In this document: piece by piece, positions 55,371 to 64,000 of the stretch
Layout: every line of letters begins with the position of its first letter
How positions within the stretch are numbered: position 1 is the first letter of the stretch
NCBI GenBank assembly: GCA_001600455.1
Contig: BCKC01000001.1
Span: 496,001 to 560,000 of the forward strand
Direction of reading: 5' to 3'
From: Endocalyx cinctus
Lineage: Eukaryota; Ascomycota; Sordariomycetes; Amphisphaeriales; Apiosporaceae
DNA length: 64,000 nucleotides
Notes under the pieces: generated by a model
Told to the model about the DNA's origin: nothing
What the model saw: the letters and a program-made list of their open reading frames with translations, nothing else
Database searches by the model: none
Translations under genes and position numbers: made by a program

Positions 55371-57247
55371 TCCTGATCAGGAGGGATCATTTCGCCAAGG
55401 GAGAAGCCTTTTTCGTCATAACTAGCCGCTGTGAGTGGCCAAGGTCACGAATTGTTACCAAAAGCGGGAGGGTGTTGGTTTCAGTTATGATTGAACTAGG
55501 CCACTCGAAGATTAACCAACTTCCCCAGAATAACTATAAGCACCCATTATTAGTGGAATATCGAGCGGGCCAAAATGGCATATGCAATACCCATATCAAG
55601 ACGGCCGATACCTCACGTCTATAGCACGTCCTACATACGTTTGCCGTTAAGAAATTTTAATATTAGAACGACTATGTAAGGAACTATGGTTCAAAGCCTT
55701 GTCACCAAGGCTAAGTACTGACTAAGGATAAGTGCCCATAATAGGAGGAGAGCGTTCGCCAACCATTAGCCGGGCTCGTTTACAAAACCTGAAAGAGGAT
55801 ATATACATAAGTACTTTTACATTTCACTAGATTGAAGTAATACACATTAGCCAGTAATTAAAATCACGTCGTACCCGTGGACATCACCTTACTTTGTATT
55901 CAGCATACCCGTATCGTGACAGACCACGACAAGGAAAGTAACGAGGCAATAGTATAGAAAGAATACGTAGCACATATTCTCCCCAACGGGAAGTACCCGT
56001 CGACTCGATTATTAACGTAAAAGATACATAGCATCATAGTACCCGCGACAAGTTTATCCGACCTCGGAGACCGGCGATTACGAAATTAAAGTATTACCCG
56101 TTCAAAAGCGAGAGTTTTCCCCTATACCTAAGGATGTTAAGGATGTACCGCGTCCTATGCCTCCAGGGAGGTGGGCGTGGGCTTGCCGTCGTACTCCACA
56201 CATAGCCGTTAAATTAATATATAGGGAACAGACAGACAAATAATTATATGTAAACAAACTTTAACAAACAAGTGAAGATTAAACCGACGATGGCTGAACC
56301 ACAAAATGGGTATAGATGGGTCATAAATTATTAGCTGACTAAGTCCACTACACTACAAGTAATGCCCGCTCCTGGCCATTGTCTATTTCCTGCTGCCTTC
56401 ATTAATTCTTACTGATTAACTTAAGATGGACATCCCCTATAAGGTACTTCCCTAGCGGATAAGAAAGTGATGGGGGAGGGGAAGGTAAATAAGTTATGTT
56501 CTTCTTAATATTCTTCCTTTTTGGTTTACCCCCTTTTCGTCATATTGGAACAGCTTGTATCATTAGTTACGAGCGAAACAATAATTACCATATAAAGACC
56601 GAGGCTCGGATACAGCGTCTAATGCCCTGTATTTTCCAGAGAGTCTTTACACCTTGGCTTAACGCAAGTACTAGAAAGTGTGTTTTAGTTATATGGATAT
56701 TACACTATATGCAGAGTACTTACCCTTAATACCAACATATCTACCTAGACCTAGGTATCTACCTGCCTGCCTATCTGCCTACTTGCCTGCCCAGTTAGGC
56801 ACACTGCCAGCTGCCTACAAAGTAGGTACTTATAATGGATTTAAGCTAGTCTCCACTTATTAGTGACTTACTCTGCAGTGCATTTGTTGGTAATGGGGGG
56901 GGGGACTGGATCCATTTGTGCGCTTGGTGTACTGCCTGTATCCATGGATGTACATATAGGTAGGTACGTACTATCTAGACTTGTAATTATTGGATTTTTA
57001 CATAGGAAGTACCTTAGGTAGGTAGGTACCAAATACGAAAGTTCATAACAGCACATTGAGAGCCACTGGGTGGCTATTCTTAGCCTAGTTAATTTCGTTC
57101 GAAGATACTCAGACTATTATATAATGTCTAGAAATCTAGTACGTTGCATGTGTCCTTCACAAGCCTACTATTAACCCCTCTTTAGATACAACCCCTCCTT
57201 AGCTTGTGCTGAACTATTGTCTCTCCTTAACGAAGTTGTTTGGTGAT

Positions 57248-58486
57248 ATGGAACGACCAAGCGATCACTGGCGAGGTCTTGATGGCCTGAGACCGGACTC
57301 GGATAAATATAAGAGAATCCAGCTTCTCCTGTCCACAGCCAACTTCGAATATTTGAAGACGCGAGGGATAGAGTCACGGAGGACGCATCAACCGGACTTG
57401 CCTCTTGATATTGAGTGTAGCGTCAATCTGACACGTTTTACGTCCGGTTTCAACAATGCAGTTTTCGAGCTTGCTTTTTCAGACGACGTGCACTGGGTCG
57501 CTCGAATCCCTCACCAAACCCTTGATGCCGGCGACAGAACCGCATTTCTCAGCGAAGTTGCCACAATGAAGATAATCCAAAAATATACCACTGTCCCAAT
57601 ACCTCGGGTTTTTGGATTCGAGACGTCCGCGGACCAGCCTTTTGGTTACCCATACGTTTTTATGGAATGCTTAATTGGCCGCACCGTTTCGAAGGGTGCG
57701 GCGAAAAGTATACCTCGCGAATACCATGCCAAAATGGCTAAGCAGCTTGCAAAAGTCTTCGCAGAACTCCAGAATCTGACGTTTAGCCGTATCGGGCGTA
57801 TTTGGACTGGAGAAAACACCGATGAGCACATCAAGATCATCCCCATGGCTTGGCACGCTTCGCCCGGACCCCTGGCGACGTCACTCGAGTATTTCTACGA
57901 CCAGAGGCAGGAAGAGAACCGGGAAATAATCGCTCTGCACCCAAACGAACCGGACTGGCTGACGACGTGTTGGGTGTTGAAAACAGCTCTGGCCCACATC
58001 GTAGTCGAAGACAGAGTCCGAGGTCCCTTTCCCTTATGTCATCTCGACCTGCACTTCGGCAACATGCTTTTCGACGACGAGTACAACCTGACGGGAATCA
58101 TCGACTGGAGCAGCGCCCAGGCCGCCCCTCTGCAGCAGTTGTCAGTCTGCCCGGAATTCCTCACCTTTCCGGGGCTGACGGACGAGGAGAATCGGCCTAT
58201 CGTCGAACTGAAGCATCTTGTCATAGAATGTCTGAAGGAGATGGAGGGATCTCAGGAGAAGAGACCTCCTTTAGACAAGCCGGAGGAAATCATGGCACTG
58301 AACACGCAGCTTACTCCACTTTCTACCTACATGAGTTCAAAGAGCGCAGAGATTACCTCCCGACAGTATATGTCTCTTCCAAGAAAAAGTCTTTTCGCCG
58401 GCCGAGAGGTTGCGAAACTTGTCTATGGAAATATTATTTCATGGGACCAGCTGAAGGAGGTGTACGGCACAATGCCGCTTTTCTAG
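57248..58486 (+). CDS. Aminoglycoside phosphotransferase-fold (APH) kinase-like protein
   Basis: A single-exon 412-residue protein from the ATG at 57248. Motifs of the APH/choline-kinase fold are visible: TSGFNNAVFELAFSDDVHWV (Gly-rich strand pair), WVARIPHQ, EVATMKIIQKYTTVPIPRVF, then the catalytic loop HLDLHFGNMLFDDEY and the metal-binding IIDWSSAQAAPLQQL. These fungal proteins number dozens per genome and act on unknown small molecules or proteins; they are not evidence of antibiotic resistance. No signal peptide. It borders a degraded region, so it may lie in an accessory segment. An upstream in-frame extension has no ATG. Confidence 0.88.
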   Translation: MERPSDHWRGLDGLRPDSDKYKRIQLLLSTANFEYLKTRGIESRRTHQPDLPLDIECSVNLTRFTSGFNNAVFELAFSDDVHWVARIPHQTLDAGDRTAFLSEVATMKIIQKYTTVPIPRVFGFETSADQPFGYPYVFMECLIGRTVSKGAAKSIPREYHAKMAKQLAKVFAELQNLTFSRIGRIWTGENTDEHIKIIPMAWHASPGPLATSLEYFYDQRQEENREIIALHPNEPDWLTTCWVLKTALAHIVVEDRVRGPFPLCHLDLHFGNMLFDDEYNLTGIIDWSSAQAAPLQQLSVCPEFLTFPGLTDEENRPIVELKHLVIECLKEMEGSQEKRPPLDKPEEIMALNTQLTPLSTYMSSKSAEITSRQYMSLPRKSLFAGREVAKLVYGNIISWDQLKEVYGTMPLF

Positions 58487-59529
58487 GCGGGTTTTCCGCG
58501 CAAACTCTCTGCCTTCCTAGCTATCATACGAAGCTGGTAACGAGGTTATAGCACTTCTATAGTGAAAATTCAGTAGGCGTGTAAAATTAAGAATCATAGC
58601 TGCTCCTGGGAGGTAGAAAAGCTACGAGGGAGACCAGAGCTCTACCCACAGCGCTCATAATTGACCCTAAGTGCCAACGTTTCCTGCTATTTGTTATCGC
58701 TTTTATGTTACGCCTCGTGTCACGTTTTAAATTATTTCTTTAATTATCATAACATTTAGAGGTTGTATTTTTCTATAAGTTCTGCTCGTAGATCGGCAGC
58801 AGGCATATGTTCTATACTAAGGCTAAGCGCGCGATAAAATTTGAAGTCCATGTCCCAGTTGTCTTTTTATTCACAGTAGTTGTTCTCATAGCTTTTACGT
58901 AAGTAATTATACACAGTATCCATCATGTGTAGTATACATAAAATATAGCTTAGTCACGCCTAAACTAGGTACTAGGCTAGCTAGGTATGGATCCAAGTCC
59001 ATGAATAGGCGGGAATTATGGAGAAAATCAGGGGGAGCTTTTTGTCGTATCATTGCTTAACTCAGATAGCTTCAGCCACATCCCTTATATAATGCCTTAT
59101 ATAATGTACCCATACCGCCGTAGACTACTTACGTATCCCGTAATTGTAAGCAGCTTTAGCCTATTAGCCAGCCTACTTAAGCAGCCTGGCAGCTTAACTA
59201 CAGTTGATAACCTCCGCCCATTCCACCATTGTCGTCACAGATATTTTAGGAAAGAATCAGTTAGGATAAAAGACCCTGGCAGCCTAACTTAGTACCTATA
59301 TTATTATATTATTCTTTTTCATATAATTTCCATATATCCTATCTCATTATATAGTCGAGACGCCATACCACGAGGTAGAAACCAAATATTTACTCTACCT
59401 CCATAATCTTACGCGTTGGATGGATCGCTTCTTCATATACTAAATTCAAACTTCTTGAATTCTTTTCTCTACATGTCATTAAATTCATTGTCTTAGATCC
59501 ACGTTTAATAGTCCTATCTAGATTTCTAG
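58487..59529. other. Gene-free spacer
   Basis: 3' region of the APH gene and promoter of the phosphatase gene. AT-rich, with TTATATAATGCCTTATATAATG direct repeat near 59083-59107. No gene is seen. Confidence 0.4.
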
Positions 59530-61632
59530 ATGGCTGTAAGAAGCACAACGGTGGCTGCCGTCACCTCCACCATCCTTCGAATATTTTCTTATTGCTTTTT
59601 GAGATGGGTAAGAGTTTAAATTGACTTTGCAAATACCTTTTTACTATATAACGTCGTGTAACTAACTTTTCATCCCTCGTCTAGGCTGCCTTACCTGTAA
59701 GTTTTTAGATTCAAGTCGCGACGAAGATCCATCACGCGCGTCTCTCTATCCGATGTGAACCACCACCGCTAACAACGATAGCCCGCTCTACCTGCCGTTT
59801 ATACACTCTTCGCCATCTATTTTCCAACTTTTATCTCGAGCTATCTCTCCGAATCCAAATATGACATTGTCGATGAAATTGATGTTACCGTAAAAGATCA
59901 TCTCCTGAATGCAGATGAGGTCGCCAGCGGGGACGCCGACGAGGCTATCGTAGCCGAAGAAATCAAAGTCAAAGAGACGGTGGCCGTGGTTCAGAAGCGA
60001 TCGTCGCCATTGGCTACTCTGCTCCTCGGCACGCCAAACCCACAAAACATCCTTCTTTCGATCTTGACCCTCTTGATAAATGTTGCATGTGTTGCAATGA
60101 TCACCGATGTTGTCTACTCTCCACGGTGGTTTTATCCTAGTCACGACTTGTCATTTGCTCGAGTTGGTTATGTATCCGATGTCGAGGCGAAGCTTCTGAT
60201 CAGAGAACCCAACCAAACACACATGCCCATAACCGTTCAGATGCGAATTAAAGATGCCAAGGCCCCTTTTGACAACCCTCTGTGGTATCCGGCTGGTGGT
60301 GTTAAGAGCACTAGCGAAGACTCGGACTATACTGCCGTGGTAACTCTTCCATTAACTCATTCTCAACAGAAAGTCTACGAATGGAGTACCTCGAATAACC
60401 ACTCGGGCGAGTTCATTGCCGCCCCTAGGCCGGGCGCTATGCCGGAGCTCTTTGATGGAAAGTTCACTTTTCTATCGACATCTTGCATTATGCCGCGGCT
60501 TCCCTATGATCCGAGAGACCATGCCTTATCGTTTCCTGGAATGAGGCATTTAGCGAAAGTATTACCAAGCCTCAAGGCTCAGTTCATGCTATTCCTTGGC
60601 GACTTCATTTACATCGACGTACCAAAACAATTTGACAGCTCCGTCGAGAGTTACCGTCAGAAATATCGCCAGGTGTATGCTTCGCCTGACTGGCCTGCAA
60701 TTGGACAAAATCTCAGCTGGATTCACGTCCTCGATGATCACGAAATCTTGAACGACTGGGACTCGAACTCGACCGGGGTTTACACCACAGCGGTGGATCC
60801 ATGGCACCACTACCAGACTTCTGTCAACCCTCCGGTAGCTCCAAGAGCCGGAACATCTAGTCTTCTCCCGCGAACAGGGGCAACATACTTTGCTTTTACC
60901 CAAGGCCCTGCGAGCTTCTTCATGCTGGACACTCGTTCCTACCGCTCAAAGAACTCGGAACCTTCCGACAACGTCAACAAGACCATGCTTGGGGAGACCC
61001 AACTTGGAGATTTCCTGGATTGGCTTCGTCGCCCCGAACCTAGGGGAGTTAAGTGGAAGGTTGTTGCCAGCTCGGTACCTTTCACCAAAAACTGGAAAGT
61101 CAACAACAAGGACACTTGGGGTGGCTTCCTCGGAGAACGCCAGAAGGTTCTTGAAGCTATGTGGGATGCCTATGCTCTTGGTGTCGGCGTAGTCATTGTC
61201 TCCGGTGACCGTCATGAATTTGCCGCAACCGCTTTCGCCCCGCCGAAGAATAGCACATGGCCTGAGGCTGCCACGGTTCATGAATTTTCTGCTAGTCCCC
61301 TAAACCAGTTCTATTCGCCGATTCCAACCTATAAGCAGACAGATGACGAAGATGTGAAGCTAGAGTAAGTCTAACAAATTCCTGATCTTAAACTTATCAA
61401 CTATGCCAGGTACTAACATCTGTGTCTTAGGTATATCAACACCGGCAACTCCAAATTTGGAGCTCTCACTATCGAGAAGCTTCCAGAGATTGACCAGAGC
61501 AGTTTACACTATACCCTCTTTGTTGATGGGGTGGAGAAATGGAATACGACAATATTGTCACCGCTGTCGGTAGAACCCGCCGGGGTCAAGGGCTCGTTGT
61601 GGGATAGATTGCGGGGACTATATGATGCTTAA
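59530..61632 (+). CDS. PhoD-like metallophosphatase, membrane-associated
   Basis: Exons 59530-59607, 59685-59696 (12 nt), 59782-61364 and 61431-61632 give 624 residues; skipping the 12-nt exon gives 620 in the same frame. N-terminal hydrophobic segments (LRIFSYCFLRW; AVYTLFAIYFPTFISSYL; ILLSILTLLINVACVAMI) suggest three membrane passes. The PhoD-type domain follows: KFTFLSTSCIMPRLPYDP, FMLFLGDFIYIDVPK, WIHVLDDHEILNDWD, and VVIVSGDRHEFAATAF, supplying the metal-binding Asp/His residues. The family hydrolyses phosphomono- or diesters with Ca/Fe; the fungal members' substrate is unknown. Sequons (NHSG, NLSW, NSTG) fit a lumenal or outer domain. Confidence 0.85.
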
Positions 61633-62056
61633 ACAATGGTTTATTTTTCATACAGCTGTGTTACTAATAATTAGCGCAAAGGAATTTTAATTTCCAAATA
61701 TTTGCGACTCGTTTTAATACAATATACTTGTTCTGCCCTATCGTGTGCTGGTTCATCACCGAAGAGCAAGGGCACTAAAACATTAAATATCACCAGAGTC
61801 CGTATGAGAACGACGCGTGAAAAAGAGATTAAATATAGGTGTCCGCCTTAAGGCAGGAGAGTGAGCTCCACTGGAGTATCAAGTCATTGGCTCAGGAGCT
61901 AATTAGATGTGAATGCTTCCTTTTTCTCGAAGTTGGAAAAACAAAGAACGCAGACTAGGTTTCGACTTGATATTTGAAAGTAATATAAAACTTCGCTTCT
62001 CTCTACCTCTCGTCTCCTTTAAACTCATCAAAATGACAAACCCTTTCCTTCCACCC
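61633..62056. other. Convergent 3' spacer
   Basis: Between the phosphatase and the two-helix membrane protein gene. AT-rich; no feature is seen. Confidence 0.45.
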
Positions 62057-63841
62057 CTAGATCCACTCCGGAAATTTCCTCTTCCACTCAGCTGTATCAC
62101 GCTTAGGTGTACGATCCCCCGTATCCTCCCCATCCGCATCCTGTTCTGTCCCCGCATCATCATGCCGACGATGTTGATGCACAATCTTCGGAAATTGTGG
62201 TAACTGGGCGGATTGTACCGTAAGAGGAGTATGAGCATCCACAGATGGCATATTCATTTCCATTTCTATCCCCACCGTCCCCAATTCCTCATCCGGAATT
62301 TTCCACGACGTCCTCTTACCTCCACTACCCCTCCCCTTCCATCCTCCCAGTCCCAGTCCCAGTCCTAGTCCCAGCTTAGTCCCCAAATCCACGACCGATC
62401 CGTACCCCCAGCTCCTGAAGCCTTCCCTCAATAAATCTTCCGGTAGAAATACGAAGTTCACTCTTTGTTGCGGGACGTTCTTTGGAGGGATCGGTGGGGG
62501 TCTCATACTTTGCCGTTGCTGGGAATAATCGTAACTCTCGGACGAGGGTGGAAGATTCTGTCGTTGCGCTCGAAAGCTAGTTTCTTCTGGAATTGTTGGT
62601 GGGGGAGAGTAGCGAGGAGGCCGATAAGGGGGTCTGACTCGGCCCCGGCCCTGGCCTTCTCGATACTCGTCGGGTGTGTAGTGGATAGGTAGACGATCAT
62701 CCGGATGCATGCGGTCGGGAGTAGAACATTGAGCACGGGGATCGGTGCTGCCGGCGGCGGCGGGGGTGCCCTTGTTCGAGACTTTAGTTATTCGGAGCGG
62801 CAGCGGCTTTTCTACGCCCTGCATAAATCGTTGTTGCTGGTAGTAATCTCCTTCTATAGGCGGATCGTGCGGCGGTGGAGTTGGAGATCTAGGGTCTGAT
62901 ATTTTCGGTGGTATGTAGCGTTTGTTTAGTGTCGATCGACCAACGTCGCCGGAGCGCGGCTGGTTATACGCCTGAGTATCTCTCTCGATCATCGTTCTCG
63001 CCGCGCCATGAATATTTTCCCGCCCTCGCCTTGCCCCACTTCGTCCAATGTATCCATTGCCATTATTGCCGTTATCGCTATCACGCATCCGGCGTCTTCC
63101 CGGCTCTTCCGCGTCAATATTGATTCTCGAAACCGCTTCCTGCACCCTCCTCCTTTCGTCTTCCTTGGGCGTCGGTGCTTTAAAAAACGACTTAGCGCTA
63201 AGGGGGAGAGAGGGCGGCGTTTCGGGCGTGCGATGCTTTCCCTTCATCTTAAACCTAACCTCTCCCCGCCGCGGCGCTCGGTATTGCGCAAAAAACTCGC
63301 TTATCCTCCTACCCGCGCCGAAGAGGGAAAGCCGAATCTCGCGAGCCCTTTCTCTGGCCGTCGGCTTCGGCGGGTTACGCGGATTCGGATCCGGATCCGG
63401 ATCATCCGGATCGACCGCCCGACGATCGAAATCCGGGCCGGGACTCAAGGGGGGGTAGTGCTTCTCGTGGTAGAGGTAAAACCCGCCGAGCGAGAACAGC
63501 AGGAAAAAGCCGAGGAGGATGGAGCAGACGACGATCGTCGCGCTCGACGGGATCGGCTGCCCGAAGGCCAAGGTGCAGACTAAGATCCCGCCGACCGAGA
63601 AGGTGACGAGGATGAGGCTGCACCCGGGTATGATCATGTAGGTGATGTCCCGCACGTATTGCGTGAATCGCTTGCGGGCCGTGAGGACGATGGTGGGGGG
63701 TTTCTTCCGGCTGCTTCTGCTTCCTGAGCTATTCCTTTGCTCGACGCCCGCCTCGTCGTTTCTTAGGGCCGATCTGGCTGATGCTTTGGTGGTTAAGACT
63801 ACGGCGGGTGCTGGAAGAGTAACGGCGGTAGCAGCGGCCAT
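62057..63841 (-). CDS. Two-helix membrane protein with long Pro-rich tail, unknown
   Basis: A single-exon 594-residue protein. Two membrane helices lie at about 68-92 (IIPGCSLILVTFSVGGILVC) and 100-126 (SATIVVCSILLGFFLLFSLG), separated by a short loop. The 450-residue remainder is polar, Arg/Pro-rich and probably disordered (DPDDPDPDPNPRNPPKP; YRPPRYSPPPTIPEE; RPPPIPPKNVPQ). A GLGLGLGLGG run near residue 500 comes from a short DNA repeat. No catalytic motif is seen. The PPxP clusters could bind SH3 or WW domains. Likely a plasma-membrane or endomembrane scaffold (inference). The uninterrupted frame of this length and codon use support a real gene. Confidence 0.75.
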   Translation of the reverse strand: MAAATAVTLPAPAVVLTTKASARSALRNDEAGVEQRNSSGSRSSRKKPPTIVLTARKRFTQYVRDITYMIIPGCSLILVTFSVGGILVCTLAFGQPIPSSATIVVCSILLGFFLLFSLGGFYLYHEKHYPPLSPGPDFDRRAVDPDDPDPDPNPRNPPKPTARERAREIRLSLFGAGRRISEFFAQYRAPRRGEVRFKMKGKHRTPETPPSLPLSAKSFFKAPTPKEDERRRVQEAVSRINIDAEEPGRRRMRDSDNGNNGNGYIGRSGARRGRENIHGAARTMIERDTQAYNQPRSGDVGRSTLNKRYIPPKISDPRSPTPPPHDPPIEGDYYQQQRFMQGVEKPLPLRITKVSNKGTPAAAGSTDPRAQCSTPDRMHPDDRLPIHYTPDEYREGQGRGRVRPPYRPPRYSPPPTIPEETSFRAQRQNLPPSSESYDYSQQRQSMRPPPIPPKNVPQQRVNFVFLPEDLLREGFRSWGYGSVVDLGTKLGLGLGLGLGGWKGRGSGGKRTSWKIPDEELGTVGIEMEMNMPSVDAHTPLTVQSAQLPQFPKIVHQHRRHDDAGTEQDADGEDTGDRTPKRDTAEWKRKFPEWI

Positions 63842-64000
63842 GTCTGTTGCTGTTTTTCTTCTTTCTTATAGTATATTCTTATGTTTCGTGCTGTTCTAAC
63901 GTGGTCGATGCCGAAAGCCATCTAGTTTACCATTAACTCTTGAAGAAAATATTAAAGGGGCGGTAGGGAAATTGTGTTTTGGGGTCTTGGTGGAGGAAAC
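63842..64000. other. Presumed promoter of the two-helix protein gene
   Basis: AT-rich sequence upstream of the last gene, running to the window edge. No other signal is seen. Confidence 0.35.

Larger units (their letters stand above)
52858..57247. other. 4.4-kb gene-free, degraded region
   Basis: No intact gene. Open frames are short on both strands. Residual coding-like pieces on the minus strand (around 54,210-54,430 and 54,960-55,370) are broken by stops and frame changes. A candidate LTR with a primer-site-like sequence lies at 53528-53925. At 56,730-57,030 there are many TACCTACC/CTGCCTGC units. I take it as decayed mobile-element and gene remnants, but this is inference. Confidence 0.45.

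Noticed and set aside
57248..58486. Antibiotic-resistance interpretation of the APH-fold gene
   Set aside because: The fold is widespread in fungi for unknown substrates; no feature points to aminoglycosides.
1..64000. CRISPR arrays, rRNA or prophage
   Set aside because: No regularly spaced direct repeats, ribosomal sequence or phage genes were seen; the window is eukaryotic.

Overview
The window is nuclear DNA from a filamentous ascomycete (Pezizomycotina, probably Sordariomycetes; this placement is inference). The signs are short GT-AG introns of about 44-160 nt, GC-rich exons in AT-rich spacers, and typical mould families: a membrane-anchored GH16 glucanase, a GH76 mannanase, Zn2Cys6 regulators, a DAL5/TNA1-type permease, fungal amidase and PhoD-like phosphatase. 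There is no operon-like arrangement. I found no rRNA, tRNA or CRISPR array. I rebuilt the spliced models by hand from splice signals and reading-frame phase, so exon borders are predictions.

Left part (1-25 kb), mostly housekeeping: an edge-truncated unknown gene, the RNase P/MRP subunit pop8, protein phosphatase 5 (ppt1), the GCN1-binding regulator yih1, an alpha-methylacyl-CoA racemase-family enzyme, mitochondrial IF3, a GH76 cell-wall enzyme, an AflR-type regulator, a quinone-oxidoreductase-like enzyme, a small unknown protein, a short-chain dehydrogenase lacking the usual catalytic Tyr, a NAP/SET histone chaperone and tim22. A 270-bp TG...CA element with three strong hairpins lies at 24.0-24.3 kb.

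Middle part (25-47 kb), more accessory: a small Cys-rich protein of uncertain structure; a 1735-residue protein with an N-terminal GHKL ATPase and a C-terminal NOV/DUF3883 nuclease-like domain, the best candidate here for an unusual system; a GH16 glucanase; and a probable catabolic group of Zn2Cys6 regulator, DAL5/TNA1-type permease and amidase. The permease gene carries a predicted GC-AG intron and a 17-nt micro-exon.

Right part (47-64 kb): prp45 (SNW/SKIP), a p24 cargo receptor, an F-box-like protein, a 4.4-kb gene-free stretch with degraded retroelement-like sequence, an APH-fold kinase, a PhoD-like phosphatase with a possible 12-nt cassette exon, and a two-helix membrane protein of unknown role.

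Most genes are independent. The only sets whose neighbourhood suggests joint function are regulator/permease/amidase (39.3-47.0 kb) and, more weakly, AflR-type regulator/oxidoreductase/unknown/SDR (13.6-20.1 kb).
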